Shown: positions 45,891-55,650 of the stretch, piece by piece
How the letters are laid out: every line of letters begins with the position of its first letter
How positions within the stretch are numbered: the first letter of the stretch is position 1
From: Campylobacter showae CSUNSWCD
GTDB taxonomy: Bacteria > Campylobacterota > Campylobacteria > Campylobacterales > Campylobacteraceae
Assembly (NCBI RefSeq): GCF_000313615.1
Contig: NZ_AMZQ01000002.1
Location: forward strand, 62,001-126,000
DNA length: 64,000 bases
Reading direction: 5' to 3'
Position numbers and translations under genes: made by a program
The notes under the pieces: model-generated
The model's input: the letters and a program-made list of their open reading frames with translations, nothing else
Database searches by the model: none
What the model was told of the DNA's origin: nothing

Positions 45891-47231
45891 GTGGCAAGCG
45901 ATAAATTTACTAAAATCGGATTTATATTATCCATCGTGGGTGCTGCGATCGGGCTTGGCAACGCATGGAAATTCCCATACATGGTCGGCGCAAACGGCGG
46001 CTCGGCGTTCGTACTTTTGTATCTTGTTTTTGCTGTGGCGGTTGGGCTTAGTATATTTTTTGCGGAGATGGCGATGGGTAAAATTTCAAACGCCGATCCC
46101 GTTAACGCCTTTCGCTCGCTAGCTCCTAAAAACGGCAAAATTTGGGGATATGCGGGCGTCATAATGATAACTGGCGTTTTGGTGGCGTCGTTTTATACGG
46201 TTATCATCGGCTGGGTTATTAGGTATTCGGTCTTATCTCTTGGCGAGCTTCCGCAAAGTATCGCGGTTTCGGGCGAAAATTTCGGCAAATTTATAAGCTC
46301 TGATATCTCGGGTCAAATTTTATACTTTAGCATCGCGTTTGCAGCCTACTTTTTCATCCTTTCAAAGGGCATAAAAGGCGGCATCGAGCGCATAAATTTA
46401 TGGCTTTTGCCGACGCTTTTCTTGCTACTTATTTTTATGCTTATTTACTCGATGCAGATGGGCGGATTTTCGCAGGCAGCGGAGTTTTTGCTAGTGCCTG
46501 ATTTTTCTAAGATCACGAGTGAGGCGGTGTTTGTCGCTCTTGGGCTTGCCTTTTTTACGATGTGCGTTGGTATAGGTGCGATCGCGACGTATTCGGTAAG
46601 TTTAGACGATAAGACAAATCTTTTCACATCTTCGCTCTACGTCGTCGCGCTAAATATCATCGTTAGCGTCGTCATCGGCCTCATTGTTTTTACCTTTGTT
46701 TTTGAGTACGGCGAGCAGCCCAGCCAGGGCGTGGGGCTTGCGTTTATATCGCTGCCTACGCTGTTTGCTAAGCTAGGAGCTATGGGAAACGTCTTAAGCT
46801 TTACGTTTTTTACCGCGCTTATTTTTGCGGGGCTTACGTCGGCTATCTCGATGGTCGAGCCGCTCGTTTTTTATCTCATAAACGAGTTTAAGATCCCTCG
46901 TCTGGGTGCGATTGCGATCGTTGGCGTTTGCGTTTATTGCCTGGGCACGCTTTGCGCGCTTTCAAATATTACCGAATTTAAAGACGCGCTCACCTTTTTT
47001 GGCAAGGGATTTTTCGACGTTTTAGACTATCTTAGCTCAAATATCATGCTGCCGCTTGGCGGTATTGTGATAGCGGTATTTGTCGGCTACGCGATGAAAA
47101 GAGTCAGCCTAGAGGAGCTATTTTTGCCGTATATGGGCAGGGCGGTTTTTGAAATTTGGTATTTTTTACTGCGATTCGTCGCGCCGATTTGCATTTTAGC
47201 GATAATGATAAGACAAATTTTGGGGAGTTAA
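45891..47231 (+). CDS. SNF-family Na+-dependent transporter, second copy
   Basis: 446 residues, GTG start. Closely related to the preceding gene along its full length (SIVGAAIGLGNAWKFPYMVG, GGSAFVLLYLVFAVAVGLSI, SQGVGLAFISLPTLFAKLG), so the pair arose by tandem duplication. C. jejuni has a similar pair next to atpE. The two products could form a heteromeric or substrate-specialised pair. Its stop codon is directly followed by the ATG of the TRAP small subunit with no gap. Confidence 0.88.
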   Translation: MASDKFTKIGFILSIVGAAIGLGNAWKFPYMVGANGGSAFVLLYLVFAVAVGLSIFFAEMAMGKISNADPVNAFRSLAPKNGKIWGYAGVIMITGVLVASFYTVIIGWVIRYSVLSLGELPQSIAVSGENFGKFISSDISGQILYFSIAFAAYFFILSKGIKGGIERINLWLLPTLFLLLIFMLIYSMQMGGFSQAAEFLLVPDFSKITSEAVFVALGLAFFTMCVGIGAIATYSVSLDDKTNLFTSSLYVVALNIIVSVVIGLIVFTFVFEYGEQPSQGVGLAFISLPTLFAKLGAMGNVLSFTFFTALIFAGLTSAISMVEPLVFYLINEFKIPRLGAIAIVGVCVYCLGTLCALSNITEFKDALTFFGKGFFDVLDYLSSNIMLPLGGIVIAVFVGYAMKRVSLEELFLPYMGRAVFEIWYFLLRFVAPICILAIMIRQILGS

Positions 47232-47813
47232 ATGGAACGAAATTTAAAAAAAGTAGAGAGGTTTTTCGATAAAGTCGGCAATATCGTGGGCTATATCTGT
47301 ATCTTTGTGATGTTTTTGATGATCGCGGACGTTTTTTTTAACGTCACGGCGAGATATTTTTTCAAATACGGCAACGTAGGCCTCCAAGAGCTCGAGTGGC
47401 ACTTTTTTAGCGTCATCATCCTGCTTGGCATGAGCTACGCGCTAAAAGACGATACGCACGTGCGAGTGGATATATTTTACGAAAAGATGAGTGTAAAGAA
47501 AAGGGCGCTCATAAATATGGCTGGCGTTATCCTTTTTATCCTACCGCTTGCGCTTTTGGTCGCGTGGCTGAGCTGGGACTACGTCGTAGAGGCGTACGAG
47601 AGCGGCGAGGGTAGCGCGGATCCTGGCGGTTTGCCGTATCGCTGGGTTATCAAGGCCTTTATCCCGTTTAGCTTTTGGCTACTTATATTTTTTAGCGTCG
47701 GCTACTTTGTAAAGTGGCTAAATGTCTATCTGGACGCCAGATCAAATTTAAGCGAAGAGGGCAAATTTGACGCAAATTTAAACCAAACTGCGCAACAAGG
47801 AGAGGGAAAATGA
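47232..47813 (+). CDS. TRAP transporter small permease, DctQ type
   Basis: 193 residues with four membrane segments (starting at NIVGYICIFVMFLMIADVFF, HFFSVIILLGMSYALK, ALINMAGVILFILPLALLVA and FIPFSFWLLIFFSVGYF) and the DctQ signature LQELEWHFF followed by DDTHVRVDIFYEKMS. DctQ links the binding protein to the large permease. It follows the SNF gene without a gap and overlaps dctM by four bases. Confidence 0.9.
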   Translation: MERNLKKVERFFDKVGNIVGYICIFVMFLMIADVFFNVTARYFFKYGNVGLQELEWHFFSVIILLGMSYALKDDTHVRVDIFYEKMSVKKRALINMAGVILFILPLALLVAWLSWDYVVEAYESGEGSADPGGLPYRWVIKAFIPFSFWLLIFFSVGYFVKWLNVYLDARSNLSEEGKFDANLNQTAQQGEGK

Positions 47814-49135
47814 CCGGCATCGTTATGTTTTTAGCCGCGCTTTTTATGCTTGCTATCGGCTTTAGCGTCGCATTTACCTTTGGCGCAATAGCCGTTATTT
47901 TCGGACTCATCGGCGGTATGGTCGAGAGCTTTGGTGGCGGCAACGGCTTTATGGGCGGGCTTGAGATATTTAAAGAGACCTTTAACTTCATGCCTTACCG
48001 CATTTACTCGATAATGGAAAATAAAATCCTCATCGCTGTGCCGCTTTTCGTTTTTATGGGCATTATTTTACAAAAGACCAAGCTAGCCGAGAGGCTGCTC
48101 GAGTCTATGGCGTTTTTATTCGGCGAGATTCGCGGCGGCGTGGCGATTAGTACCGTTTTGGTGGGCGCGCTGCTAGCCGCATCTACGGGCGTTGTGGGCG
48201 CTAGCGTCGTAGCCATGGGCGTTATGAGCTTGCCCGTGATGCTAAAATACAACTACAATAAAGCCTTAGGTTGCGGCACTATCTGTGCTTCGGGTACGCT
48301 TGGGCAGATCATCCCGCCTTCCATCGTTCTAATTATCCTGGGCGACGTATTTACGGTGCCTGTGGGCGATCTTTTCCGCGAAGCGATATATCCTGGACTA
48401 GCGCTTGTTGGCGCTTATATAGCCTATATCCTTATCATCTCTTACGTGAAAAAGGACTACGCGCCGCCGGTCGTCGTCGAAAGCGACATGCCTAAATCAA
48501 AGCAAATTTTAAACGCTATCCTCGCAATTTTACCGCCTTTGGTGCTTGTTGTGCTAGTGCTTGGTTCGATATTTGAAGGCATCGCTACACCAACGGAGAG
48601 CTCGGCGTTTGGCTGTGTGGGTGCGATCTTGCTTTCGGTTTTTTACAGGACTTTTTCGTTTAAAATGCTAAAAGAAGCGCTCGAAGAGAGCGTCAAAACC
48701 ACGGCAGTCGTCTTTACTATCCTTATCGGAGCGACCGCGTTTTCGATGGTGTTTAGCTACACCGGCGGCGACGAGATCGTAGAGGAAGTGATGTCAAATT
48801 TGCCTGGCGAAAAATGGGGCTTTATCATCTTAGCTATGATTACGATTTTTGCGCTCGGATTTTTTATAGATTTCGTCGAGATTTCTTACATCGTGCTACC
48901 GATCTTAGCGCCGATAGCCGTAAATTTAGGCATAAATCCGCTATATTTCGCTATCGTTATCGCGATGAATTTACAGACTTCGTTCCTCACGCCGCCGTTT
49001 GGCTTTAGCCTCTTTTATCTAAAAGGCGTAGCGCCCGCCGAGGTCAAGACCTCCGACATCTACCGCGGCGTGGTGCCTTTTATCGGGATACAAATTTTAG
49101 TTTTGATCATTTTTACGATCATCTTGTTAGGCTAA
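47810..49135 (+). CDS. TRAP transporter large permease, DctM type
   Basis: 441 residues with about twelve membrane helices. Family signatures: IPLFVFMGIILQKTKLAERL-type segment (here VPLFVFMGIILQKTKL), STGVVGASVVAMGVMSLPVML, ICASGTLGQIIPPSIVLII and MNLQTSFLTPPFGFSLFYLKGVAP. It is the sodium-driven channel part of a TRAP uptake system, most of which carry organic acids. No DctP gene is next to it. A TATAAT for the following gene lies in the short gap after it. Confidence 0.92.
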   Translation: MTGIVMFLAALFMLAIGFSVAFTFGAIAVIFGLIGGMVESFGGGNGFMGGLEIFKETFNFMPYRIYSIMENKILIAVPLFVFMGIILQKTKLAERLLESMAFLFGEIRGGVAISTVLVGALLAASTGVVGASVVAMGVMSLPVMLKYNYNKALGCGTICASGTLGQIIPPSIVLIILGDVFTVPVGDLFREAIYPGLALVGAYIAYILIISYVKKDYAPPVVVESDMPKSKQILNAILAILPPLVLVVLVLGSIFEGIATPTESSAFGCVGAILLSVFYRTFSFKMLKEALEESVKTTAVVFTILIGATAFSMVFSYTGGDEIVEEVMSNLPGEKWGFIILAMITIFALGFFIDFVEISYIVLPILAPIAVNLGINPLYFAIVIAMNLQTSFLTPPFGFSLFYLKGVAPAEVKTSDIYRGVVPFIGIQILVLIIFTIILLG

Positions 49136-49153
49136 AATTTATCTTTGTAAGGC

Positions 49154-49159
49154 TATAAT
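49154..49159 (+). promoter_or_regulatory. -10 box before the DUF4139-type gene
   Basis: TATAAT 28 bases before the start codon, followed by a strong AAAGGAG ribosome site. Confidence 0.6.
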
Positions 49160-49186
49160 CTCTTAAAATCATCCAAAGGAGAGAAA

Positions 49187-50617
49187 ATGAGAGAAATAGC
49201 CTTAGTTTCGGCGTTTGCGCTGATAGCGAGCGCCGAAAGCAACCTGATAGAAATTTACAAAAACGCCTCATTTATCCATCAAAATTTCACCGACCAAAAA
49301 AGCGAATTTAGCTTAAATTTGCCCGATTTCATCGAGCTTGAGGACATCGATGTGGCTGCGTCGTGCGAGCTAGTGAGTCTAAATTTAAACGAAGCAAAGC
49401 CCGCAGAAAACGAGGCCTATGCTAAATTTAAGCAAAACGAAAAAGAGCTTGAGGAGCTAAACGATAAACTAAACGCGCTAAACTCCAAAAACGCTTTTTT
49501 AAATAATTTTCCCGCTTTTAAAGAGCAAAGCGTCGCAAATTTGGACGCTGACGGTGATAAATTTTACGAAGCGGTACTAAAAAATCTAGCTCAAATTTCG
49601 CAAACCAAAAAGCAAATCGATGAGCTAAAAAAGAAAATGGGCGCGACCGAGGTTAAAAATTTTCAAAAGCTTGATTTGAAATTCGAATGCGACCCAAAAC
49701 AGGTCAAGATATCCTATCCCGTGGGCGTTGGCGTAAGTTTGAAAAACAAAATCCAGGCCGATGTCGCCAAAGGCAAGGTTGAAATCTCGCAAAATTTGAC
49801 TGTGACAAATCCTCTGGGTATCGATCTAAACTCCCTTACGATCGCGCTTTATCCGTTTTACTACTCGTCAAATTTGACGCCCGCTCCGTTTTATCCGCGT
49901 TATGAGGGCAAGCCAAAACCGCGAAATATGATGCCGCTAGCAGCCGCGCCGATGATGGAGGCGAGTGCTGATATGGTCGTGGCAAAAGCGTCCGCAAAGA
50001 AAAATAGCGTAAAAGACGTACGGGCTAGTAACGACGAAAACGCGCTCGCAAACGCATGGCGCATCGAGGGCGTTAGCTTAAAAGCGGACGAAACGGCTGA
50101 TTTTGCTTATGACAAACAGAGCCTGGACGCTAAATTTGACCTCGTGATCGACGGCTACGGCAGCGCGAGCGCTTTTGTCAGGGCCGCGTTTAAGCCGGAG
50201 CGTAGCATAGAGGGCGCACAAAGCGAGTTTAAGATTGACGGTATAAATATTGGCAAAAGATACGTAGGCTACGCCGCCGGCGAGGAGGCGAAGGAGTTTT
50301 TCGGCAAAAACGAGCTTGTTAGCGTGAAAAAAGAAGCCAACGGCGAATATACGAAAGAGTCGTTTTTCGGCTCTAAAAACAAGATCTCGCGCGGATATAA
50401 ATATAGTGTCAAAAACGGCTCGAAACTCGCGTGGGACGTGGTTTTAGAGGAGCAAACACCGGTTAGCACGCATGAGAGCGTGAGCGTGAGCGTGAAAAAC
50501 GACCCGAAAGAAAACGAGATAGGCAAAGACGGCAAAGTAACATGGAAATTTGCGCTTAAGCCAAATGAGAGCAAGGAAGTAAATTTCTCATATGAGCTAA
50601 CCAAGCCGAGCGAATAA
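49187..50617 (+). CDS. secreted protein with DUF4139-like domain
   Basis: 476 residues with a short signal-like start (MREIALVSAFALIASAES). The N-terminal region (FIHQNFTDQKSEFSLNLPDF) is followed by a coiled coil (KFKQNEKELEELNDKLNALN, about 85-150) and a long beta-rich C-terminal part with ISQNLTVTNPLGIDLNSLTI, a hydrophobic Met/Ala/Pro-rich insert (about 245-275), and KVTWKFALKPNESKEVNFSY at the end. This order matches DUF4140-coiled coil-DUF4139 proteins, which are of unknown function and lie in the envelope. The match is by domain outline. Confidence 0.7.
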   Translation: MREIALVSAFALIASAESNLIEIYKNASFIHQNFTDQKSEFSLNLPDFIELEDIDVAASCELVSLNLNEAKPAENEAYAKFKQNEKELEELNDKLNALNSKNAFLNNFPAFKEQSVANLDADGDKFYEAVLKNLAQISQTKKQIDELKKKMGATEVKNFQKLDLKFECDPKQVKISYPVGVGVSLKNKIQADVAKGKVEISQNLTVTNPLGIDLNSLTIALYPFYYSSNLTPAPFYPRYEGKPKPRNMMPLAAAPMMEASADMVVAKASAKKNSVKDVRASNDENALANAWRIEGVSLKADETADFAYDKQSLDAKFDLVIDGYGSASAFVRAAFKPERSIEGAQSEFKIDGINIGKRYVGYAAGEEAKEFFGKNELVSVKKEANGEYTKESFFGSKNKISRGYKYSVKNGSKLAWDVVLEEQTPVSTHESVSVSVKNDPKENEIGKDGKVTWKFALKPNESKEVNFSYELTKPSE

Positions 50618-51098
50618 GATTGTAAATTTCTTGCTACGGCTTGTCTCGCGAGTGCTTTTCCGAGATTTCGCAAAATTTTCGCTCCGCAGGCTATATGCCT
50701 AGCGCACGCTCAATTTTGCTTCTTCTGCTTGCAGCTGCGAGCTTGCGAAGCAGAAAACTCGAAAAATCATCTCACGATACTTCGCCTTATCGTTTTACGC
50801 TCAAATTTGAAGATAAATTTGCAAATTTGAGCCACCGAGACCCGCACCTTGAAAACGTCAAATTTGAATCATATTTGCGACGCTTTGCGTCAGCAAAGCA
50901 GAGCGTAATTCAAGCCCCCACACCCTTTACAATAAAGTAAAAAACAACCTCAAACGGTTGTTTTTTACGCAAGGAAACCAAACTCGCAACGCTAAATTTT
51001 AACCAATTCAAATTTACTATCGTCGAGATGCTGGTCTCGGTGTATCAAATTTTACAAATTTAACTCCAAATTTACCCGTCAAATTTAACCCGCAAAAT
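50618..51098. other. gene-free stretch with inverted repeats
   Basis: An open frame of 99 codons on the plus strand has no RBS and reads through the repeats, so I do not call it. The stretch contains TTCTGCTT/AAGCAGAA (about 50,723-50,753), GCTTTGC/GCAAAGC (about 50,882-50,899), the strong bidirectional terminator listed separately, and several AAATTT words. Confidence 0.5.
50937..50968. terminator. bidirectional terminator
   Basis: GTAAAAAACAACC and GGTTGTTTTTTAC pair perfectly over 13 bases around TCAAAC. The A and T runs within the stem allow it to end transcription from either side: the DUF4139-type gene on the left and the minus-strand gene on the right. Confidence 0.85.
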
Positions 51099-52106
51099 CT
51101 AAAAACCATACTCAGCGTAAAATTCGTTCAGGTAGTCCGAGTAGTAGGTGTTGCCGTTTCTAGCGTCAAATTTGCCCGCTATCTCCACGGCTATCTTGTA
51201 GTCGCTCTCGTCGCCAAACGCGCTAACTGCGATGAAAAATCGCAGGTCGTTTAGATCGTCGTTGCCATCAAGTATCGCCGCGGAGTGCTTGCGAGCCAAA
51301 TTTAGCGCCGTCTCGCGCTCGTCCAGCCTAACGGCGATCTCGATGAGCGGGGCGATCATGTTTATGACGCGAGGATTTGACTCGATCGTCGCCGCGGCCT
51401 TTGGTAGCAGGGCTTTTGCCTCTTCTATCTTGCCCGTTTTTATCATGCTAAAAAGTATTGGCGCGTAGGTCGTGTGAGGCACTTCGGCACAGGTTAGCTC
51501 GCCGGAAAGTATCGGCACGGCAAGCTCAAGCGCCGCTGCGTGCTCGCCGGCAAAATTTAAATAGGCGATCTCACCCGATGCCTCGCATGCTTCGCAGTCG
51601 GCCATATCGTCTTTGGCGAGCTTTTTCCATAGCTCGTAGTTGGTCTTCGCCTCTCTAGCATCGCCCATGTCGATGTTTTGATTCATCAAGGCCTTGTAGT
51701 ATGAGGCCAGCGAGAGCTCCATGCGCTCGTAGTAAAACAGCATCGCTTCGTTTGCCTCGTCTATGAGCTCCTTTTCTATCATGGAGCTTTGAGCGACGCC
51801 CGAGACGATCCATTTAAATTTCCACAGGCAGTCTGCAAAGTCGTCGAAATTTGGGTATTCGCTCTCGTTTTCTTTTAAATTTTGCACGATATAGTCCGTG
51901 AGCCACATTAGCGCCCTCGTTCTTAAAAACGCGCCGAATTTTTCAAATTCGTCGTTTAAAACAAAGTCGCAAATTTGCGCGGCAAACGCCAAATCCTGCG
52001 CCTCTACGGCGTCCCTTATCTCGTCAAACAAAAACTCTTCTTTATCTGTCAATCTATCAAATTCTTTTAGCTTTTTGTAAAGCTCTTCTAGCGTGCGCTC
52101 TTGCAT
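51099..52106 (-). CDS. helical-repeat protein of unknown function
   Basis: 335 residues, strongly acidic, with no signal or membrane segment. Secondary structure looks fully helical with TPR-like pairs, for example SGEIAYLNFAGEHAAALELA, FSMIKTGKIEEAKALLPKAA and VRLDERETALNLARKHSAAI. The start has an RBS-like GGGGAG a few bases before on the minus strand. I recognise no family. It is divergent from pycB and convergent with the DUF4139-type gene. Confidence 0.65.
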   Translation of the reverse strand: MQERTLEELYKKLKEFDRLTDKEEFLFDEIRDAVEAQDLAFAAQICDFVLNDEFEKFGAFLRTRALMWLTDYIVQNLKENESEYPNFDDFADCLWKFKWIVSGVAQSSMIEKELIDEANEAMLFYYERMELSLASYYKALMNQNIDMGDAREAKTNYELWKKLAKDDMADCEACEASGEIAYLNFAGEHAAALELAVPILSGELTCAEVPHTTYAPILFSMIKTGKIEEAKALLPKAAATIESNPRVINMIAPLIEIAVRLDERETALNLARKHSAAILDGNDDLNDLRFFIAVSAFGDESDYKIAVEIAGKFDARNGNTYYSDYLNEFYAEYGF

Positions 52107-52215
52107 TTGCTCCCCTTGCTAAACATTTTTGTGATAATGCTTTGATTTTATTATATCCACTTAATCTAAAACTAGGTAAAATTAGCACGATTTTGAAATT
52201 TGAAAGGGCGGCAAA

Positions 52216-54036
52216 ATGGCGAAAAAATTTATAGACGTTATGGACACTACCTTTAGAGACGGCTTTCAGTCGGTTTTCGGCGCGCGTGTGGCGATGGCGG
52301 ACTTTTTACCCGCGGTTAGCGCGGCTAAAGAGGCTGGTATAACGCACTTTGAGTTTGGCGGCGGGGCGCGGTTTCAGAGCCTTTATTTTTATCTAAACGA
52401 AGACGCGTTTGCGATGATGGATAAATTTCGCGAAACGGTCGGGCCCGAGGCAAACTTGCAAACTCTAAGCCGCGGCGTAAATACCGTGACGCTAGATACG
52501 GGCAGCCGCGAGCTAGTCGATCTACACGCAAAGCTCTTTAAAAAGCACGGCACGACCACGATACGAAACTTCGACGCGCTAAACGACGTGGAAAATTTAA
52601 AATATTCTGGCGAACGCATCGCTCATCACGGACTAAATCACGAAGTGGTCGTTACGATGATGGATCTGCCTGCGGGCTGTTCGGGTGCACACGACGTGGC
52701 GTTTTACGAGCGGATTTTGCGCGAAATTTTAGACGCGGGCATACCGTATCACAGCGTTTGTTTCAAGGACGCCAGCGGTACGAGCAGCCCGCAAAAAGTG
52801 TATGAAACTATCAAAATGGCTCGCAAACTCCTCCCGCAAAATACTCACATCAGACTCCACACTCACGAAACCGCAGGCGTTAGTGTCGCTTGTTATATGG
52901 CCGCTCTAGAGGCTGGCGCAGACGGCATAGATCTAGCCGCAAGCCCGGTTAGCGGCGGCACCAGCCAGCCAGATATCCTAACTATGCTGCATGCCGTTAA
53001 GGGCAAAAACTACGATTTGGGCGGACTTGACGTGGAGAAAATTCTAAAATACGAAAGCGTGCTAAATGAGTGCTTGAAAGACTATTTCTTGCCGCCGGAA
53101 GCCGTGCAGGTTAGCCCGCTCATACCGTTTAGTCCGATGCCAGGCGGCGCGCTAACGGCAAATACCCAAATGATGCGCGATAATAATATCCTGGATAAAT
53201 TTCCAGAAGTTATCCTTGCTATGCGCGAAGTCGTACAAAAAGGCGGCTACGGCACGAGCGTGACGCCTGTGAGTCAGTTTTATTTCCAACAGGCATTTAA
53301 CAACGTGATGTTTGGCCCATGGAAAAAGATCGCCGAAGGCTATGGCAAAATGGTACTAGGCTACTTCGGTAAAACGCCCGTAGAGCCCGATAAGAGCGTG
53401 GTTAAGCTAGCTAGCGAGCAGCTAAATTTAAAGCCAACCAAAGAACACGCCATGGATATCGCCGACAAAGACGAGAGCAAGTCGCTTAAATTTACGCGCG
53501 AGCTACTCAAAAAAGAGGGCATCGAGCCTAGCGAGGAAAATATCTTTATCGCTGCAGCGTGCAAGGAAAAAGGCATCGCGTTTTTAAAAGGCGAAGGCAA
53601 GGTAAATATCCGAAAAAAATCCTCAAATGCGGCCGAAACGAGCGCACCGACCCCTCGCGCGAAAACTCCGATAAACGAAAAATACAGCGTCACCGTAAAC
53701 GGCAAAAAATTTGACGTCGAGGTCGCAGACGCTGACGGCAAAGCCGAGATAAAAAGTGTAAAACCAGCAAGCGTAGCGCACATGCCGCCTCCGGAGCTCT
53801 CTCCGGCTAAAACGACCGGCGGTAGCGGCGAGCCGGTAAAAAGCACGCTTCCTGGAAACGTGTTTAAAATCCTAGTCGCAGTGGGCGATAGCGTGAAAAA
53901 GGGACAAAGGATGTTCGTGCTGGAAGCTATGAAGATGGAAATAGACGTAAACGCTCCAAAAGACGGGCTGGTAACGTCTATAGAGGTACAGCAAGGGCAA
54001 ACCGTAGCAAACGGTCAAATTTTAGCGAAAATTTAA
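52216..54036 (+). CDS. pycB: pyruvate carboxylase subunit B (biotin-containing; oxaloacetate decarboxylase alpha-like)
   Basis: 606 residues: a carboxyltransferase TIM barrel (MDTTFRDGFQSVFGARV, VCFKDASGTSSPQKVYE, IRLHTHETAGVSVACYMAAL with the metal-binding His-x-His), a conserved carboxylase domain, a linker rich in Ala, Pro and Thr (about 470-535) and a C-terminal biotinyl domain with the biotinylated lysine in VLEAMKMEIDVNAP. In Campylobacter this partners a separate PycA biotin carboxylase to make oxaloacetate; no pycA lies here. pckA follows after 18 bases, as in C. jejuni. Confidence 0.92.
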   Translation: MAKKFIDVMDTTFRDGFQSVFGARVAMADFLPAVSAAKEAGITHFEFGGGARFQSLYFYLNEDAFAMMDKFRETVGPEANLQTLSRGVNTVTLDTGSRELVDLHAKLFKKHGTTTIRNFDALNDVENLKYSGERIAHHGLNHEVVVTMMDLPAGCSGAHDVAFYERILREILDAGIPYHSVCFKDASGTSSPQKVYETIKMARKLLPQNTHIRLHTHETAGVSVACYMAALEAGADGIDLAASPVSGGTSQPDILTMLHAVKGKNYDLGGLDVEKILKYESVLNECLKDYFLPPEAVQVSPLIPFSPMPGGALTANTQMMRDNNILDKFPEVILAMREVVQKGGYGTSVTPVSQFYFQQAFNNVMFGPWKKIAEGYGKMVLGYFGKTPVEPDKSVVKLASEQLNLKPTKEHAMDIADKDESKSLKFTRELLKKEGIEPSEENIFIAAACKEKGIAFLKGEGKVNIRKKSSNAAETSAPTPRAKTPINEKYSVTVNGKKFDVEVADADGKAEIKSVKPASVAHMPPPELSPAKTTGGSGEPVKSTLPGNVFKILVAVGDSVKKGQRMFVLEAMKMEIDVNAPKDGLVTSIEVQQGQTVANGQILAKI

Positions 54037-54054
54037 TCCAAAAAAGGAAGAAAA

Positions 54055-55632
54055 ATGGTAAACGAAATAGAAAAATTAGGTCTTAAGGACATCAAAAAAA
54101 TCAACCACAACCTAAGCTACGACGAGCTTTTTGAGCTTGAAAAGGCGATGGGCGAGGGACGCGTGTCAAGTAACGGCACTTTTATGGTCGATACGGGCAT
54201 CTTTACGGGTCGCAGCCCAAAGGATAAGTACTTCGTAAAGCAAGATCCAAGCCAAAAATACATCTCCTGGGGCAAGGTAAATCAGCCTATTTCAAAAGAG
54301 CTTTTCGATAAGCTTTTGGCCAAAGCCAAAGCCCAGCTAAGCGGCAAGGAAATCTTTATCCAAGACGCGTTTTGCGGCGCGAGCGAAAAGAGCAAAAAAT
54401 CAGTTCGTTTCGTGACCGAAGTCGCGTGGCAGGCGCATTTTGTTAAAAATATGTTCATTCGCCCAAGCGAGGCGGAGCTAGCTAAATTTAGCCCTGATTT
54501 CGTTGTCTATAACGCGTGCAAATGCAAAAACGAAGAGTGCAAAGAGCAGGGGCTAAACTCCGACGTTTTCGTTATCTTTAACGTCGAGGAAAACGTCGCG
54601 GTTATAGGCGGCACATGGTACGGTGGCGAGATGAAAAAAGGAATTTTTTCTATGATGAACTACTGGCTGCCGCTTGAGGGCAAGCTAAGTATGCACTGCT
54701 CGGCAAACGTGGGCAAAGATGGTGACACGGCGCTATTTTTCGGTCTAAGCGGCACGGGCAAAACGACGCTCTCGACCGATCCAAACCGCAAGCTAATAGG
54801 CGATGATGAGCACGGCTGGGACGATGAGGGGATATTTAACTTCGAGGGCGGCTGCTACGCGAAATGCATAAATTTAGACCCTAGCAGCGAGCCTGAAATT
54901 TACGCTGCGATCAAACGCGACGCATTGCTTGAAAACGTGGTCGCGGATGAGGCTGGCGTCGTGGACTACAAAGACGGTAGCAAGACCGAAAACACGCGCG
55001 TTAGCTACCCGATCTATCATATCGATAACTACGAGCCAAGCTCTGCGGGCGGCCATCCGAAAAATATCATCTTCCTAACAGCCGACGCATTTGGCGTTTT
55101 GCCTCCGGTCGCAAAGCTAACCAAAGAGCAGGCGATGTATTATTTCCTAAGCGGTTATACGGCCAAAGTCGCAGGCACTGAGCGCGGTATCACAGAGCCT
55201 GTGGCGACATTTAGCGCGTGCTTTGGTGAGCCGTTTATGCCGCTGCACCCGACCGTTTACGCTAAGCTGCTAGGCGAAAAGATTGATAAACACAATGTCA
55301 GCGTCTATCTCGTAAACACCGGCTGGAGCGGCGGCGCATACGGCGTGGGCAAGCGAATGAGCATCAAAGCCACGCGCGCGTGCATAAACGCGATCCTTGA
55401 CGGCAGTATCAAAAAGTGCGAATTTGAAAATTTTGAAAAATTTAATCTCGCAATCCCAAAAGAGCTAGCAGGCGTCGAGACGAAGCTGCTAAATCCTATC
55501 AACACATGGGAAAACAAAGACGAATACGTCGCGACTCGCGATAAACTAGCGAGCATGTTTGAGGCGAATTTTAAACGCTACGAGGACGTAAAAGAGGGCG
55601 TAGAATACGCAAAAGCCGGCCCTAAGGCTTAA
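54055..55632 (+). CDS. pckA: phosphoenolpyruvate carboxykinase (ATP)
   Basis: Converts oxaloacetate to phosphoenolpyruvate, the key step of gluconeogenesis in an organism that does not use glucose. 525 residues with [12 protein letters not shown], the kinase 1a loop [38 protein letters not shown] with metal ligands, and [16 protein letters not shown]. The pair with pycB suggests flow of pyruvate through oxaloacetate to PEP. RBS AAGGAAG before the ATG. Confidence 0.95.
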   Translation: MVNEIEKLGLKDIKKINHNLSYDELFELEKAMGEGRVSSNGTFMVDTGIFTGRSPKDKYFVKQDPSQKYISWGKVNQPISKELFDKLLAKAKAQLSGKEIFIQDAFCGASEKSKKSVRFVTEVAWQAHFVKNMFIRPSEAELAKFSPDFVVYNACKCKNEECKEQGLNSDVFVIFNVEENVAVIGGTWYGGEMKKGIFSMMNYWLPLEGKLSMHCSANVGKDGDTALFFGLSGTGKTTLSTDPNRKLIGDDEHGWDDEGIFNFEGGCYAKCINLDPSSEPEIYAAIKRDALLENVVADEAGVVDYKDGSKTENTRVSYPIYHIDNYEPSSAGGHPKNIIFLTADAFGVLPPVAKLTKEQAMYYFLSGYTAKVAGTERGITEPVATFSACFGEPFMPLHPTVYAKLLGEKIDKHNVSVYLVNTGWSGGAYGVGKRMSIKATRACINAILDGSIKKCEFENFEKFNLAIPKELAGVETKLLNPINTWENKDEYVATRDKLASMFEANFKRYEDVKEGVEYAKAGPKA

Positions 55633-55650
55633 ATTTAAAGGGCGCGGGAT

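Noticed and set aside
50641-50940. 99-codon open frame on the plus strand
   Set aside because: No RBS, low-complexity product, reads through inverted repeats and ends at the terminator; likely chance.
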